Below are positions 1-9,031 of a DNA stretch of 64,000 nucleotides, one piece after another. Below the pieces are notes generated by a model. That model had not been told where the DNA came from. It saw nothing but the letters and a program-made list of their open reading frames with translations, and did no database searches. The stretch spans positions 55,182 through 119,181 of the forward strand of contig CAMHFN010000005.1 in NCBI GenBank assembly GCA_946184615.1. The letters run 5' to 3'. Position 1 is the first letter of the stretch. Each line of letters starts with the position of its first letter. Source of the stretch: an uncultured Bacteroidales bacterium (lineage in GTDB: Bacteria; Bacteroidota; Bacteroidia; Bacteroidales; F082). A program made the translations under genes and the position numbers.

Positions 1-1
1 G

Positions 2-1165
2 GAATACGGGAAAAAACGGTTTGAACATGTCTTCTTCCCTGAAAATGCCCCACTTGACAGTTACAAACATCTGTGTCTGAAGCCGTTTCGTTGTAGCAAT
101 TGGATGACTACGGGGATTCAGGACCAATTTGCCCAGCAAGTGTCCCGCACTCTCAATATGGATGGCTTGGCTTCGAGACAGATGGTGCTTTACCTCAACG
201 GAGAATATTGGGGTATCTATGCCTTGGAGGAATCCCCTGATGAACGCTATCTGGAAGACCACTTTGACGTTGATTTGGACGAAAGCAACATCATCAAGCA
301 ATGGTATATGCTTGAACATGGCGACGACACCCCATGGAACGAATTATTTCAATGGGTAGAGGAGGCGGATCTCTCTCTTGAAGAAAACTACCACCATCTG
401 TGTGAGCAGATTGATGTGGAAAATTTTATTGATTATCAGATCTTTGAACTATATTCTGGCAATGTAGACTGGCCGAAAAACAATGTTCGTTGCTGGCAAC
501 ATACCCATGGAAAATGGCGTTGGATTTTCTATGACGGGGATGGTTGTTTCTTCCGGGATTGGGATGTCTTTGCCAATGCCACAGACACCTCTAGCGTGAG
601 CATCGGAAACAATCCCTCAGCATTTCAAGCCACGTTGTTTTTTAGGAAACTTATTGATAATCAAACTTTTAAAACACACTTCACCGCCCGTTTTCATCAA
701 TTGCTTGCTCATTCTTTGCATTATGACCAGATCTCTCCTCTTTTCCATGTCATTTGTGCGCAGATAAGACCGGAGGTCGTATCCCAAAGCAAGCGTTTCG
801 GTTTTCCTTCTTCTATGGAGAAATGGGAGGAAGATGTGACTCGTGTGGATGAGCATCTCCGTACACTGAATGCCACAATAGAACAAAAGTTGAGTTGCTT
901 CTTGAATGCACCCGATATCCCTGACCCTATCCCAACGCTTGACTGTTTTCCCAATCCTTTCGAGGATCAATTGACCTTGAAAATGGTTTCGACATCCCCC
1001 AAGAGGTGTGAGCTTTCCGTGTTTAACCTTTGGGGTCAGGAAGTCTTTCATGAACAAGTCGTGTTAAACACTGGCGAAAACAGGATGACCCTTCCTCTTT
1101 CAGTGCCTTCTGGGGTTTATGTGTTAAAAATGGATCAGCATTTTATCAAAATCGTCCGACAATGA
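2..1165 (+). CDS. CotH kinase-like protein with T9SS sorting domain (5'-truncated)
   Basis: The reading frame is open to the window edge, so the N-terminus is missing; the ATG at 104 is internal. Visible CotH-family features are the stretch LYLNGEYWGIYALEE (about nt 188-232) and a W-R-W-I-F-Y-D-G-D block near nt 517-545, which resembles the CotH acidic active-site strand. From about nt 910 to the end comes a T9SS type A C-terminal domain (FPNPF, then a beta-rich tail with SGVYVLKM), so the product should be secreted and surface-attached. CotH proteins are atypical protein kinases; whether this one is active cannot be seen. Its stop overlaps the next start by 4 bp (ATGA), indicating translational coupling to the GH16-like gene. 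Confidence 0.8.
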   Translation, partial: EYGKKRFEHVFFPENAPLDSYKHLCLKPFRCSNWMTTGIQDQFAQQVSRTLNMDGLASRQMVLYLNGEYWGIYALEESPDERYLEDHFDVDLDESNIIKQWYMLEHGDDTPWNELFQWVEEADLSLEENYHHLCEQIDVENFIDYQIFELYSGNVDWPKNNVRCWQHTHGKWRWIFYDGDGCFFRDWDVFANATDTSSVSIGNNPSAFQATLFFRKLIDNQTFKTHFTARFHQLLAHSLHYDQISPLFHVICAQIRPEVVSQSKRFGFPSSMEKWEEDVTRVDEHLRTLNATIEQKLSCFLNAPDIPDPIPTLDCFPNPFEDQLTLKMVSTSPKRCELSVFNLWGQEVFHEQVVLNTGENRMTLPLSVPSGVYVLKMDQHFIKIVRQ

Positions 1166-3081
1166 AAAAACGCATCCTTCTCTTTCTCGTTCTTGCTTTG
1201 ATCGTTGTGGCAGCTGCTTTTTTCATCCATCAAAGTGTCAACTGTCATTTTCGTCCCATGACCAACTTTGGTGTTGGACGTACGGTCAGCCTTGATATGG
1301 ATTTGGAGAATGCGGTGACCGACGGGATCTGCATTCCATCGCTCCAGCAAACTGAAGAAGGAGACGGTTTATTCCATTTTCGTTTTATTGCCCCGAAAAA
1401 GGGCTTGTATTATAAGATTTATTATCAGAACGAGAGTTATAAGTTTCCCGACACCAGTGCGTTGTCCGTGGAGAATTTTTATGGCAGCTGGGAAGATGTT
1501 ACGATCGGCTTCAAGCCCGTTGAGCATTGGGTGGTTAGAGACGCTTTGCGCATCGTGGGCAATCCCAGGGACGAACGGATCTACTACGGTTCGGACGTTT
1601 TCGATGAATGGGGCGTAAAAACCCGTATAGAAGCCAAGGTACAGGATATCCGCAAGGACCCACAATGGTATGATGCCGTGGTACAAAAAGCGATCGCCAA
1701 CCATATCAGTGTTGAAGACCAGTTGTTTATTGATGCCGTATGGTCGGCGGGTCACAACTTGAACAAGGAAGCGGCCAACCAACGCTGGAAACGCAACCCT
1801 CGGGCCGGAAAATACAGTTTTATGCTGGTCCTTTGCGACGACGAGGGTCTGGCTGAGATTCCCGACTATATTCAATACATTGGACAGTCTGACGAACACG
1901 GACATCTGGTCAATCCTTTTGGTTGGTTTGAGACGCATCCCTCCAAGCATATTAAAGTTGTCAAATCTGGCCGGATGTTGAAGACGCGTGCGGTGCTGGA
2001 TGCCCGGCAAGGTTTGAATTATGGCGATGTCCAAGCACCCAATGCCTTGTATGAACAGTTCTTCAGCCATGTCAGCCAGCAATATACGCTTCGCAACATC
2101 CCTGTCATCAAGGATGTGGTGGGCGAAGATCCCTATACCCGGGCGGAGTATGAATCCAACAAAACCCGTTTCGATTCGACACAGCTCCAGATGAACTATC
2201 CTGTGGTGAGCGACAAGCCCGGCACCACAGTAAAGGTGGCTCCCGATGGCAAATCCATCACGCTGATCAATCCGGCCAGCACCGAAAGTAACCTCCGTAA
2301 GGAATCCACAGGCGTCCGCACCCGTGTGGGCTTCACCTACGGCAAATACCGTGGCAAAATCAAATTCCCAGAGATGCTCAACGACGAGAATATCTGGAAC
2401 GGCCTGACCTATGCCTTTTGGCTGATTTATGCCGATGGCGGGTTATGGAACCAGCGACGCCCCAACTTTGTCGATGGGGGCTATATCCCCAAATGGGACG
2501 ATTCGGAGCATCCCCAGCGTACCCCTTATCACCCCTATTCAGAAATTGATATTGAAATTGTGAAAGCCTCGCAATATTGGCCTTGGGAGTATTACAGATG
2601 GTCGCGCAGCGATAGGGAGAATTGCGAGGAGGACGCCACCCAAAACAATGACGTGATGTTCTGTTGCACCAATTGGGACCTGGCGTCCACCGCCCCACCG
2701 AAGTTCAAAGGCGGGTTGGATACCATTACCTACGACAAGACCCACAGCTATCCCGTCATGCGATGGTATCCTCACTACAAGGCCTTGACTTCACGTACAC
2801 CCATGGCGAATGCCGACTTCAAGGCGGATTGGTATTATTACGAAATTGAATGGCGCCCCACGGAAATCATCTGGCGCCTCGGTCCTGACCCTAATCACAT
2901 GGAAGTGATGGGCTATATCGACGACCAACATTCCAGCATTCCCAACAACCAAATGAAGTGCATCGTCACCCAGGAGTACCATTATTCCGAATGGTGGCCG
3001 CCCATCGTTTGGGAACAGGGATTGATTCCCTATAACAAAACCGACATCGAAGGTCGTGTATATGAAATTGTCATAGAATAA
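1162..3081 (+). CDS. membrane-anchored GH16-like protein with P-x-W helical module
   Basis: This 639-residue protein has one N-terminal hydrophobic segment (residues 5-25), probably a signal anchor. Residues about 160-197 form a helical module centred on W169 that recurs in the SGNH proteins of this cluster. The C-terminal half reads like a glycoside hydrolase family 16 beta-sandwich: a Y-G-K-Y-R-G-K-I-K-F-P strand, then NGLTYAFWLIY, then the motif EIDIE at residues 461-465, which fits the GH16 catalytic pattern (first E nucleophile, last E acid/base). A W-Y-Y-Y-E-I-E-W strand follows. Substrate unknown; the context suggests the same surface glycan the MBOAT proteins modify. It is coupled to the CotH-like gene and lies 18 bp before an MBOAT gene. 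A non-catalytic lectin-like role remains possible. Confidence 0.65.
   Translation: MKKRILLFLVLALIVVAAAFFIHQSVNCHFRPMTNFGVGRTVSLDMDLENAVTDGICIPSLQQTEEGDGLFHFRFIAPKKGLYYKIYYQNESYKFPDTSALSVENFYGSWEDVTIGFKPVEHWVVRDALRIVGNPRDERIYYGSDVFDEWGVKTRIEAKVQDIRKDPQWYDAVVQKAIANHISVEDQLFIDAVWSAGHNLNKEAANQRWKRNPRAGKYSFMLVLCDDEGLAEIPDYIQYIGQSDEHGHLVNPFGWFETHPSKHIKVVKSGRMLKTRAVLDARQGLNYGDVQAPNALYEQFFSHVSQQYTLRNIPVIKDVVGEDPYTRAEYESNKTRFDSTQLQMNYPVVSDKPGTTVKVAPDGKSITLINPASTESNLRKESTGVRTRVGFTYGKYRGKIKFPEMLNDENIWNGLTYAFWLIYADGGLWNQRRPNFVDGGYIPKWDDSEHPQRTPYHPYSEIDIEIVKASQYWPWEYYRWSRSDRENCEEDATQNNDVMFCCTNWDLASTAPPKFKGGLDTITYDKTHSYPVMRWYPHYKALTSRTPMANADFKADWYYYEIEWRPTEIIWRLGPDPNHMEVMGYIDDQHSSIPNNQMKCIVTQEYHYSEWWPPIVWEQGLIPYNKTDIEGRVYEIVIE
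1639..1752 (+). repeat. P-x-W helical module, copy in GH16-like protein
   Basis: Residues about 160-197, with I-R-K-D-P-Q-W (W169), V, A, the stretch HISVEDQL, and a terminal A-x-W. It aligns without gaps to the C-terminal modules of the SGNH proteins. Confidence 0.6.
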
Positions 3082-3099
3082 TAAAACAACAGCATCCCT

Positions 3100-4524
3100 A
3101 TGGTTTTCAGTAGCAACGTATTTCTCCTCTATTTCCTGCCGGTTTTCCTGCTGTTCTACTTTGTGTGTCCCCGCAGGTTCCGCAATTACGTTATCTTGCT
3201 GTTTTCCATCGTGTTCTATGCTTATGGTGGGCCGGAATTCATTTTGATCCTGTTGGCTTCCACCACGGCGACGTATTTCCTGGTGAAGGCGATGTGTCGC
3301 ACGGAAGCAGTTCGAAAGAAGAAATGGTTGTGTGCCATTGCCATTGTGATCAACCTTGGGCTCTTGGTGTATTTCAAATATGCCAATTTCTTGGTTGATA
3401 ATGTTAATGCTATACTTTCGTTGTTTGGAATAAACGGTATTCCTTTATCCAAGATTGTCTTGCCTATCGGAATCTCGTTCTTCACCTTCCAGTCGATCAC
3501 CTACGTTTTGGACACTTATCGGGGTCAGGTAAAGCCGATGGACAAACTGACGGATTACATCGTGTATATCATGATGTTCCCCCAGCTGATTGCAGGTCCC
3601 ATCGTGAAATACGGTGATGTGGAACAGCAGTTGCGTCATCGAGAGAGTCCGCCCGACGAATGCCTCCAAGGTTTTTACCGTTTCGTCATTGGTTTGGCCA
3701 AGAAAGTGCTGATCGCCGACGTCATCGCTGTGCAAGCGGATGCTTGTTTTGGTGGAGATGTATCCACCTTGGACATGGGTACCGCTTGGATCGGCAGTTT
3801 GGCTTATACGATGCAGCTTTATTTTGACTTCTCAGGTTATTCCGACATGGCCATCGGTCTGGGACGCATCATGGGCTTCAAGTTTCCCGAAAACTTCAAC
3901 AATCCCTACACTTCCCGTTCCATCACCGAGTTCTGGCGTCGCTGGCATATCACCCTGGGGGCGTTTATCATGAACTACCTCTACATCCCGTTGGGCGGCA
4001 ACCGTCGGGGAAGGAGCCGTACGTACCTCAACTTATGGATTTGCTTCCTTTTGTCGGGGTTGTGGCATGGGGCTGCTTGGACGTTTGTGGCCTGGGGCGC
4101 ATTCCATGGCTTTTTCATCGTGTTGGAGAAAATGCTGAAAGTCAAGAGAGACAAACTATCGACTCCTGTCGCTTTGCTCACGACACTGCTCACTTTTGTC
4201 ATTGTGAACTTCGGTTGGGTGTTGTTTAGAGCCGACAGCATCGGTCAAGCCTTTGATTATTACAAGGCGATGTTCTCGTTCAACTTCGAGGGATTCAGCT
4301 GGGGTGCAGGACGACAGTTCTATACCATGCTGATCATCGCCATGGTGTTCTCCTTCTTGACGTTGTTTCCCTTTGGCAAGAAGATCGAACAAGTGGTGTT
4401 TTACAAGAATTATGGCACGGGTGGACACATCATTGCTTGGCTGATTTCCATCTTCCTGCTGTTCTTCAGCATAGCCGCCATGAACGCTACAGGTTTCAGC
4501 CCGTTTATTTATTTCAGATTCTAA
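3100..4524 (+). CDS. MBOAT-family O-acyltransferase (AlgI-like), copy A
   Basis: A 474-residue polytopic membrane protein of the AlgI/DltB-type MBOAT family, which pass acyl groups (usually acetyl) across the inner membrane for attachment to exported polysaccharide. Visible family blocks are MMFPQLIAGPIV, YFDFSGYSDMAIGLGRIMGF, FWRRWHITLG, YIPLGGNRRG and SGLWHGAAW; H323 in the last block aligns with the catalytic histidine of AlgI. It starts MVFSS and ends FIYFRF, as do the two other copies in this window. The start lies 18 bp after the GH16-like gene, so it probably closes the CotH-like/GH16-like operon. It converges on SGNH gene A with a 13-bp gap. Confidence 0.93.
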   Translation: MVFSSNVFLLYFLPVFLLFYFVCPRRFRNYVILLFSIVFYAYGGPEFILILLASTTATYFLVKAMCRTEAVRKKKWLCAIAIVINLGLLVYFKYANFLVDNVNAILSLFGINGIPLSKIVLPIGISFFTFQSITYVLDTYRGQVKPMDKLTDYIVYIMMFPQLIAGPIVKYGDVEQQLRHRESPPDECLQGFYRFVIGLAKKVLIADVIAVQADACFGGDVSTLDMGTAWIGSLAYTMQLYFDFSGYSDMAIGLGRIMGFKFPENFNNPYTSRSITEFWRRWHITLGAFIMNYLYIPLGGNRRGRSRTYLNLWICFLLSGLWHGAAWTFVAWGAFHGFFIVLEKMLKVKRDKLSTPVALLTTLLTFVIVNFGWVLFRADSIGQAFDYYKAMFSFNFEGFSWGAGRQFYTMLIIAMVFSFLTLFPFGKKIEQVVFYKNYGTGGHIIAWLISIFLLFFSIAAMNATGFSPFIYFRF

Positions 4525-4537
4525 AGAATAGAAGGGC

Positions 4538-5881
4538 TTATTTGACAAATCCCTTTGGTTCGATGTTTGTTCGATACGCATAGTCAGCATTGTCCCACAG
4601 CGATTGCTCTAGAGTAATACCCTTGTTTTCTGCTTGTTGTGTTACGCTTTCCAACCATTCGGGTATGGTCTTGATGTGTTCGATGATTCTTTCGATTTCC
4701 TGGCTTCTAAATGTGAAATACAAACTGTCGGCAGCATCATATTGCGACGATTGTTTTCCAAGGAACACCCGGTCATAATCACTCAGATAACGCTCAAGGA
4801 AACCGTAAGGCCAAAGGTGGTTGGTGGCTTCGGTGCAGACCAAAAGCACAAACTCTTGGTTTTCAATCTCTTGTCTATAGTCGATGGATTCCACATTTTG
4901 GATGGGCGATCGTTCGGGGTAAATGGTCTTGTTGTAGAACCAAAAGCCGCCGTTACTGAAGAGATTTTGTGGTAGGGCAACGTTCTCTGCCCAAACGGTC
5001 CACCAATAGGAGTCAGAGATAGCCAGCACTTTGGGCTTGTAGCCTTCGGTGAAGCTGAACCGTGGTTGGTCGATGGTGTTGTGCTTCAAGGGGAACATCA
5101 GGTTCATCATCCGATAAAGGTCATCGTCCTGATTCATCAGGTAAGTGGTGTCGAAACCCGTTATCAAAGCATGAGCCTGTGTTTGTTGGGTCTTGCTTTC
5201 CATGTAATGCACCAACGAATCCATGGCCAATGATGCGGCATAAGCGGTCCAATGGGCGCTGAGGTTGCAGTAGATGGGGTGGGTTTCTGTGCCTTTTTGT
5301 TCGCAGAAATAGCGGTTGAAGTCAATCATCTCCACCCCTTGTTCGTCGAAGGCTTTCAGGTATTCCTTGTAGTTGTTGGTCTCGTGGTAGATGTATTTTT
5401 CCGGAATGAGTTCAGGATAATAGGAAGCCTTGCCTAAAACGAAGACAGGCAAAAGGGTGACGCCTTTGGTGTGGAGTATCTCTTGGACGACCTTGAGTTG
5501 ACGTGTGATGGCGTCGACTCTATCTTTGCCAAGGTAGGTTTCGCCTGTATAGCTGATGATGTAGGACTCTTCGAATAAGGTGTTGTCGTCGTTGCCTTTC
5601 ACAGGACCAAAGGCCGAGATTTTCCCAAAAGCAGAATAAAGCAATTGGTTGTTCAACCGTATCATGGTGTTTCGGAACCCGGTCTGCTCGGTACACCACG
5701 TCATCAGCGAGTCTTGGGCGGTTTCAAGGAATAAGGTCTTCATGGTGACCTCCGGCTTCTTTGCTGGTACGTAAGCGCCATCCAAAGGTTTTTCGTCCAC
5801 CCCATGGAAAATCGTCTGCAACATCGGCAGGGATAGCAGCAGGAGCAGTACGAGGAACCCTATTTTTTTGAACGTTTTCAT
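4538..5881 (-). CDS. AlgJ/AlgX-like SGNH O-acetyltransferase, copy A
   Basis: A 447-residue protein with an N-terminal signal anchor (residues 6-24), so probably a periplasmic domain tethered to the membrane. Family motifs: SAHW with H210, equivalent to the DHHW/D-x-HW motif of AlgJ/AlgX, and ISDSYWW with D290-S291 where the family has the G-D-S nucleophile block. The usual acidic residue before H-W and the usual glycine before D-S are both substituted, so activity is less certain than in copies B-D. Residues 398-437 form the P-x-W helical module (W409). Its start overlaps the stop of MBOAT B by one base (TAATG), so the two are likely a functional pair. It is the last gene of a five-gene minus-strand operon. 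Confidence 0.8.
   Translation of the reverse strand: MKTFKKIGFLVLLLLLSLPMLQTIFHGVDEKPLDGAYVPAKKPEVTMKTLFLETAQDSLMTWCTEQTGFRNTMIRLNNQLLYSAFGKISAFGPVKGNDDNTLFEESYIISYTGETYLGKDRVDAITRQLKVVQEILHTKGVTLLPVFVLGKASYYPELIPEKYIYHETNNYKEYLKAFDEQGVEMIDFNRYFCEQKGTETHPIYCNLSAHWTAYAASLAMDSLVHYMESKTQQTQAHALITGFDTTYLMNQDDDLYRMMNLMFPLKHNTIDQPRFSFTEGYKPKVLAISDSYWWTVWAENVALPQNLFSNGGFWFYNKTIYPERSPIQNVESIDYRQEIENQEFVLLVCTEATNHLWPYGFLERYLSDYDRVFLGKQSSQYDAADSLYFTFRSQEIERIIEHIKTIPEWLESVTQQAENKGITLEQSLWDNADYAYRTNIEPKGFVK
4571..4690 (-). repeat. P-x-W helical module, SGNH copy A
   Basis: C-terminal residues about 398-437 with H-I-K-T-I-P-E-W (W409), GITLEQSL and A-D-Y. It lies near the C-terminus, after the SGNH fold. 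Confidence 0.6.
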
Positions 5882-7326
5882 TAGAACCTAAAGTAGATAA
5901 ACGGGTTAAAACTTCCTTTAAGGATGAACGAAGCGGAGAGCACCAGGAGTACGACGATCACAAGACCAAATAAAACCGTATTCCGGTTGGAGAATGGAGT
6001 AGATAGTGTGGAGAGGTGTTCCAGTTTGGATTGGAGTTTGGCACTGGGTATCAACCCGATGAAGGAGAAGACGGCGGCTACGATGAGTGTAAAAACGAAC
6101 TGGCTGTTGACGAAAAGAGCGGGCGAGCTGCCGTTGGTGCCAAACATAGCCCCCACATAATGCACGGCATAGCCTATTGTATCAGCGCGGAACAACACCC
6201 AGCCAATCATCACGGTCACAAAAGTGAAGAAAACGGAGAGGTAAGCAGTGAAAGTGTTTTTTTGGTGGGCACCTTTCTTTTGGAAAATCTTCTCCAATAC
6301 AATGAAAAGCCCATGGAAAACACCCCAGGCCACAAAGGTCCAAGAGGCACCATGCCATAAACCCGATAGGAAGAAAACAATCCACAAGTTGAGATAGGTC
6401 CTGCCATTGCCTTTTCGGTTGCCACCCAACGGGATGTAGAGATAGTCCATCATCCATCTGCCGAGGGTGATATGCCATCGTTTCCAAAATTCTGAAACGC
6501 TTTTGCTGATGTAGGGGTTGTTGAAGTTCTCAGGAAATTTGAAGCCGATCATCTTCCCGATGCCAATGGCCATGTCGCTGTAACCGGAGAAGTCAAAATA
6601 GATTTGGAACGTATAGGCCAGAATGCCCAACCAAGCCGTCGAAAAACCGATTTCGGTCGTGGGGAGGGCAAACACTTGGTCGACATACTCCGCCAAGATG
6701 TTGGCAATCAGCATTTTCTTCGATAGGCCGAGGACAAAACGATAGAACCCCAAAATTTTGTTGTCGATCGTCTCGTTGGCGCTTCGGTCGGTGATTTGTG
6801 CCGCAATTTCATTGTATCGTACGATGGGACCCGCAATGAGTTGAGGAAACAGCATGATGAACAGGGCATAGTCGGTGATCTGTTGAAGTGGAGCCGAGGT
6901 TTTGCGGTAAACATCGATGCTGTAACTCATCTTCTGGAATGTGAAAAACGAGATGCCGATGGGAAGCACCACCTTGGTCCAACGGATGGGTGACGAGCCA
7001 AAAAGTCCTAATAGGACGTTGAAATTGTCGATGAAGAAATTGGCATATTTGAAGTAAGCCAGCAGGCCAATGTTGAGGATGATGGAAAAGACAAGGAACA
7101 GTTTCCGGCGTTTCGTGTCCGGGCTTTTGTCGACTTGCCTTACTAGGAAGAAGTCGATAAGGATGGAAAACAGCAGCACCAACAGAAAGCGAGGCGAACC
7201 GAAGCCGTAGAAAAGCAGGCTGGCCAGCAGTGCAATGGCATTCTTGTAGCGCCTATCCACAAGGAAATACACCCCAAGGAAGATGGGCAAAAACCAAAAG
7301 AGAAAAAGGCTGCTGCTAAAGACCAT
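5881..7326 (-). CDS. MBOAT-family O-acyltransferase (AlgI-like), copy B
   Basis: A 481-residue polytopic protein with the AlgI-type blocks FPQLIAGPIVRY, YFDFSGYSDMAIGIGKMIGF, FWKRWHITLG, YIPLGGNRKG and SGLWHGASW; the putative catalytic histidine is H325. N- and C-termini (MVFSS..., ...FIYFRF) match copies A and C, so the three are paralogues. It sits between SGNH gene B (31 bp upstream) and SGNH gene A (1-bp TAATG overlap downstream), consistent with a co-translated acyl-transfer unit. It probably hands an acyl group to a periplasmic SGNH partner acting on a surface glycan; the glycan and the acyl group cannot be read from the sequence. Confidence 0.93.
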   Translation of the reverse strand: MVFSSSLFLFWFLPIFLGVYFLVDRRYKNAIALLASLLFYGFGSPRFLLVLLFSILIDFFLVRQVDKSPDTKRRKLFLVFSIILNIGLLAYFKYANFFIDNFNVLLGLFGSSPIRWTKVVLPIGISFFTFQKMSYSIDVYRKTSAPLQQITDYALFIMLFPQLIAGPIVRYNEIAAQITDRSANETIDNKILGFYRFVLGLSKKMLIANILAEYVDQVFALPTTEIGFSTAWLGILAYTFQIYFDFSGYSDMAIGIGKMIGFKFPENFNNPYISKSVSEFWKRWHITLGRWMMDYLYIPLGGNRKGNGRTYLNLWIVFFLSGLWHGASWTFVAWGVFHGLFIVLEKIFQKKGAHQKNTFTAYLSVFFTFVTVMIGWVLFRADTIGYAVHYVGAMFGTNGSSPALFVNSQFVFTLIVAAVFSFIGLIPSAKLQSKLEHLSTLSTPFSNRNTVLFGLVIVVLLVLSASFILKGSFNPFIYFRF

Positions 7327-7357
7327 GGCTCAAGATTGGATTTGCAAAAGTAGCATT

Positions 7358-9031
7358 TTATTGTTGATGGTCTACCATATAGGCGGCGTTTTCGTACACC
7401 CAATCATCCACGGGGATGCCTTTTTCGACAGCTTCTTTTTCTAAGGCCTTGAACCAGTTGTCGTCATAGCGGATTTTTTGTTCCATCTGTTTGATTTGGA
7501 TTTCGCGGTATTCCTCCGGGGTAATGGAATTGTCGCGAAGCGAGGGCAAGCCTTGTGCTACACGTTCAGTCTCGTGGTCGATGGCTTGCTGCAAGGAGAG
7601 ATGGTCAACCACCATGGCGTTGGTTACCATCATCAGCCATTGCGGATCCCCTTTGATCTGCTTTCGAATGTCGCGTTTTTTCCAGTATTCCTCATTGAGG
7701 AGCAAGGGGTTTCGGGCAGAGGGGGTGTCCTCGCCAGCGATTTCAGGGAAATAGGCTTCGGGATCGTTACGCATCTGGTGTACGAGTTCCTTTTGGGCGC
7801 TGCTGTCGAGAGAGAGACTATCGGTAAGCTCTTGAAGCCTTTGTTGGAACCGCTTATCGCCAATGCAAAGCTGAAGGATGGCATCTTCGGCAAAGCCTTC
7901 GGTGGCACGATACATCTGGCTGCTGCTCGAAAACCACACGATGTAGTCGGCATCGAGCAGATAGTCTAGCCGGTTGAGGAACGACACGCTGTCGATGAGG
8001 CGATCCGCCCCTTGGTAGGCCACTTTGTTGTAGTACCAGAACTGGAAATCGGAAAACACTTCTTTGGGAGGCAGGTAGGCGATACTCCGAAGCAGGAAGG
8101 AATTACCGACAAACAAAGCGGCAGGTTTCACGGTGGTAGAGTCGCTAACGATTTGATAATCCTGTTCCTTATAAGCGAATTTCGAATCGAAGGTGATGGG
8201 ACGAAGCAGGTTGAGCTCACCCTCCAAGTCGCGGTTTTGGTCATCGCCGATACGGCAGGAGTCGGACCATGTATTAGCGTATTCGAGGCGAGCAAGTTGG
8301 ATGTTGCGTTGTTGTTCCATGAAACGGAGCAGGGAGTCGGTGGCATACACGCAGGAGAAGTTCCAGTGATCCCCAGTGGGCGGGAAAAGATAAAACGAAC
8401 AGGTGTCCTTCATCTTGATGAAATAGTCGTTCATCTCAAAACAGGGCATTCCTGTCTCTTTGAAACGTTTTGCAAAATAGACCTGGGCATTGAGACTGGT
8501 GGTGTCGAACTCCCGTGGGGGCAAATACTCGGGGTAGACGATGCTCTTACTCGGTGCGATAAAGGTGAGTAAAGTCACCCCATAGTCGGCCAAGACTCCT
8601 CTAACCTTGTTCAGCAGGCGCACCTCTTTTTCATAGCCTTTTCGGGCGTCTTCAGCATCCTTATACCAATGATACATTTCAGTACCATAATAATCTTCAA
8701 TATTATGATCGTAATATAACCATCTGTTTTTTCCTGAATAGATATAGCTTACATATTCCTTGCTATAGAAATCCCAACTGTATTGGTGGTAGAGGCGAAT
8801 GATGGGTTCACGGAAACCATATTTGTTGGCGATATAGTTTTCAACTTTCTTTTGGAAATAGCCGTTTTTATACCATTCCCAGCGGAACTTTGGTTTTTCC
8901 GGCTCCAAGAAATAGCCCATCAAGGGCTTGGTCTTGAAGGGCTTCAGGTGTTCTTGGATCATGAATGAGAACAAGAAGACCATCAGGAGGCCAAAGAGGA
9001 TGCCGTATATCCAATTGTCTTTATTCTTCAT
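7358..9031 (-). CDS. AlgJ/AlgX-like SGNH O-acetyltransferase, copy B
   Basis: At 557 residues this is the longest of the four SGNH proteins. It has an N-terminal membrane anchor (residues 8-25), the motif GDHW with D221-H222-W223 in canonical form, and VGNSF with S311 as probable nucleophile. Two copies of the P-x-W helical module follow the catalytic domain: residues 456-493 (W465) and 516-557 (W526, here D-D-N-W instead of P-x-W). Between them lies a charged linker. Its start overlaps the end of SGNH gene C by 11 bp, so the operon encodes two SGNH proteins in a row between two MBOAT genes. Copy B keeps the most complete catalytic set and is the best candidate for an active transferase. Confidence 0.85.
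   Translation of the reverse strand: MKNKDNWIYGILFGLLMVFLFSFMIQEHLKPFKTKPLMGYFLEPEKPKFRWEWYKNGYFQKKVENYIANKYGFREPIIRLYHQYSWDFYSKEYVSYIYSGKNRWLYYDHNIEDYYGTEMYHWYKDAEDARKGYEKEVRLLNKVRGVLADYGVTLLTFIAPSKSIVYPEYLPPREFDTTSLNAQVYFAKRFKETGMPCFEMNDYFIKMKDTCSFYLFPPTGDHWNFSCVYATDSLLRFMEQQRNIQLARLEYANTWSDSCRIGDDQNRDLEGELNLLRPITFDSKFAYKEQDYQIVSDSTTVKPAALFVGNSFLLRSIAYLPPKEVFSDFQFWYYNKVAYQGADRLIDSVSFLNRLDYLLDADYIVWFSSSSQMYRATEGFAEDAILQLCIGDKRFQQRLQELTDSLSLDSSAQKELVHQMRNDPEAYFPEIAGEDTPSARNPLLLNEEYWKKRDIRKQIKGDPQWLMMVTNAMVVDHLSLQQAIDHETERVAQGLPSLRDNSITPEEYREIQIKQMEQKIRYDDNWFKALEKEAVEKGIPVDDWVYENAAYMVDHQQ
7361..7486 (-). repeat. P-x-W helical module, SGNH copy B, second
   Basis: Last 42 residues: Q-K-I-R-Y-D-D-N-W (W526), EKGIPVDDWV, A-A-Y. 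The proline is replaced by D. Confidence 0.55.
7553..7666 (-). repeat. P-x-W helical module, SGNH copy B, first
   Basis: Residues about 456-493: R-K-Q-I-K-G-D-P-Q-W (W465) then HLSLQQAI. The second helix is more divergent than in other copies. Confidence 0.5.
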
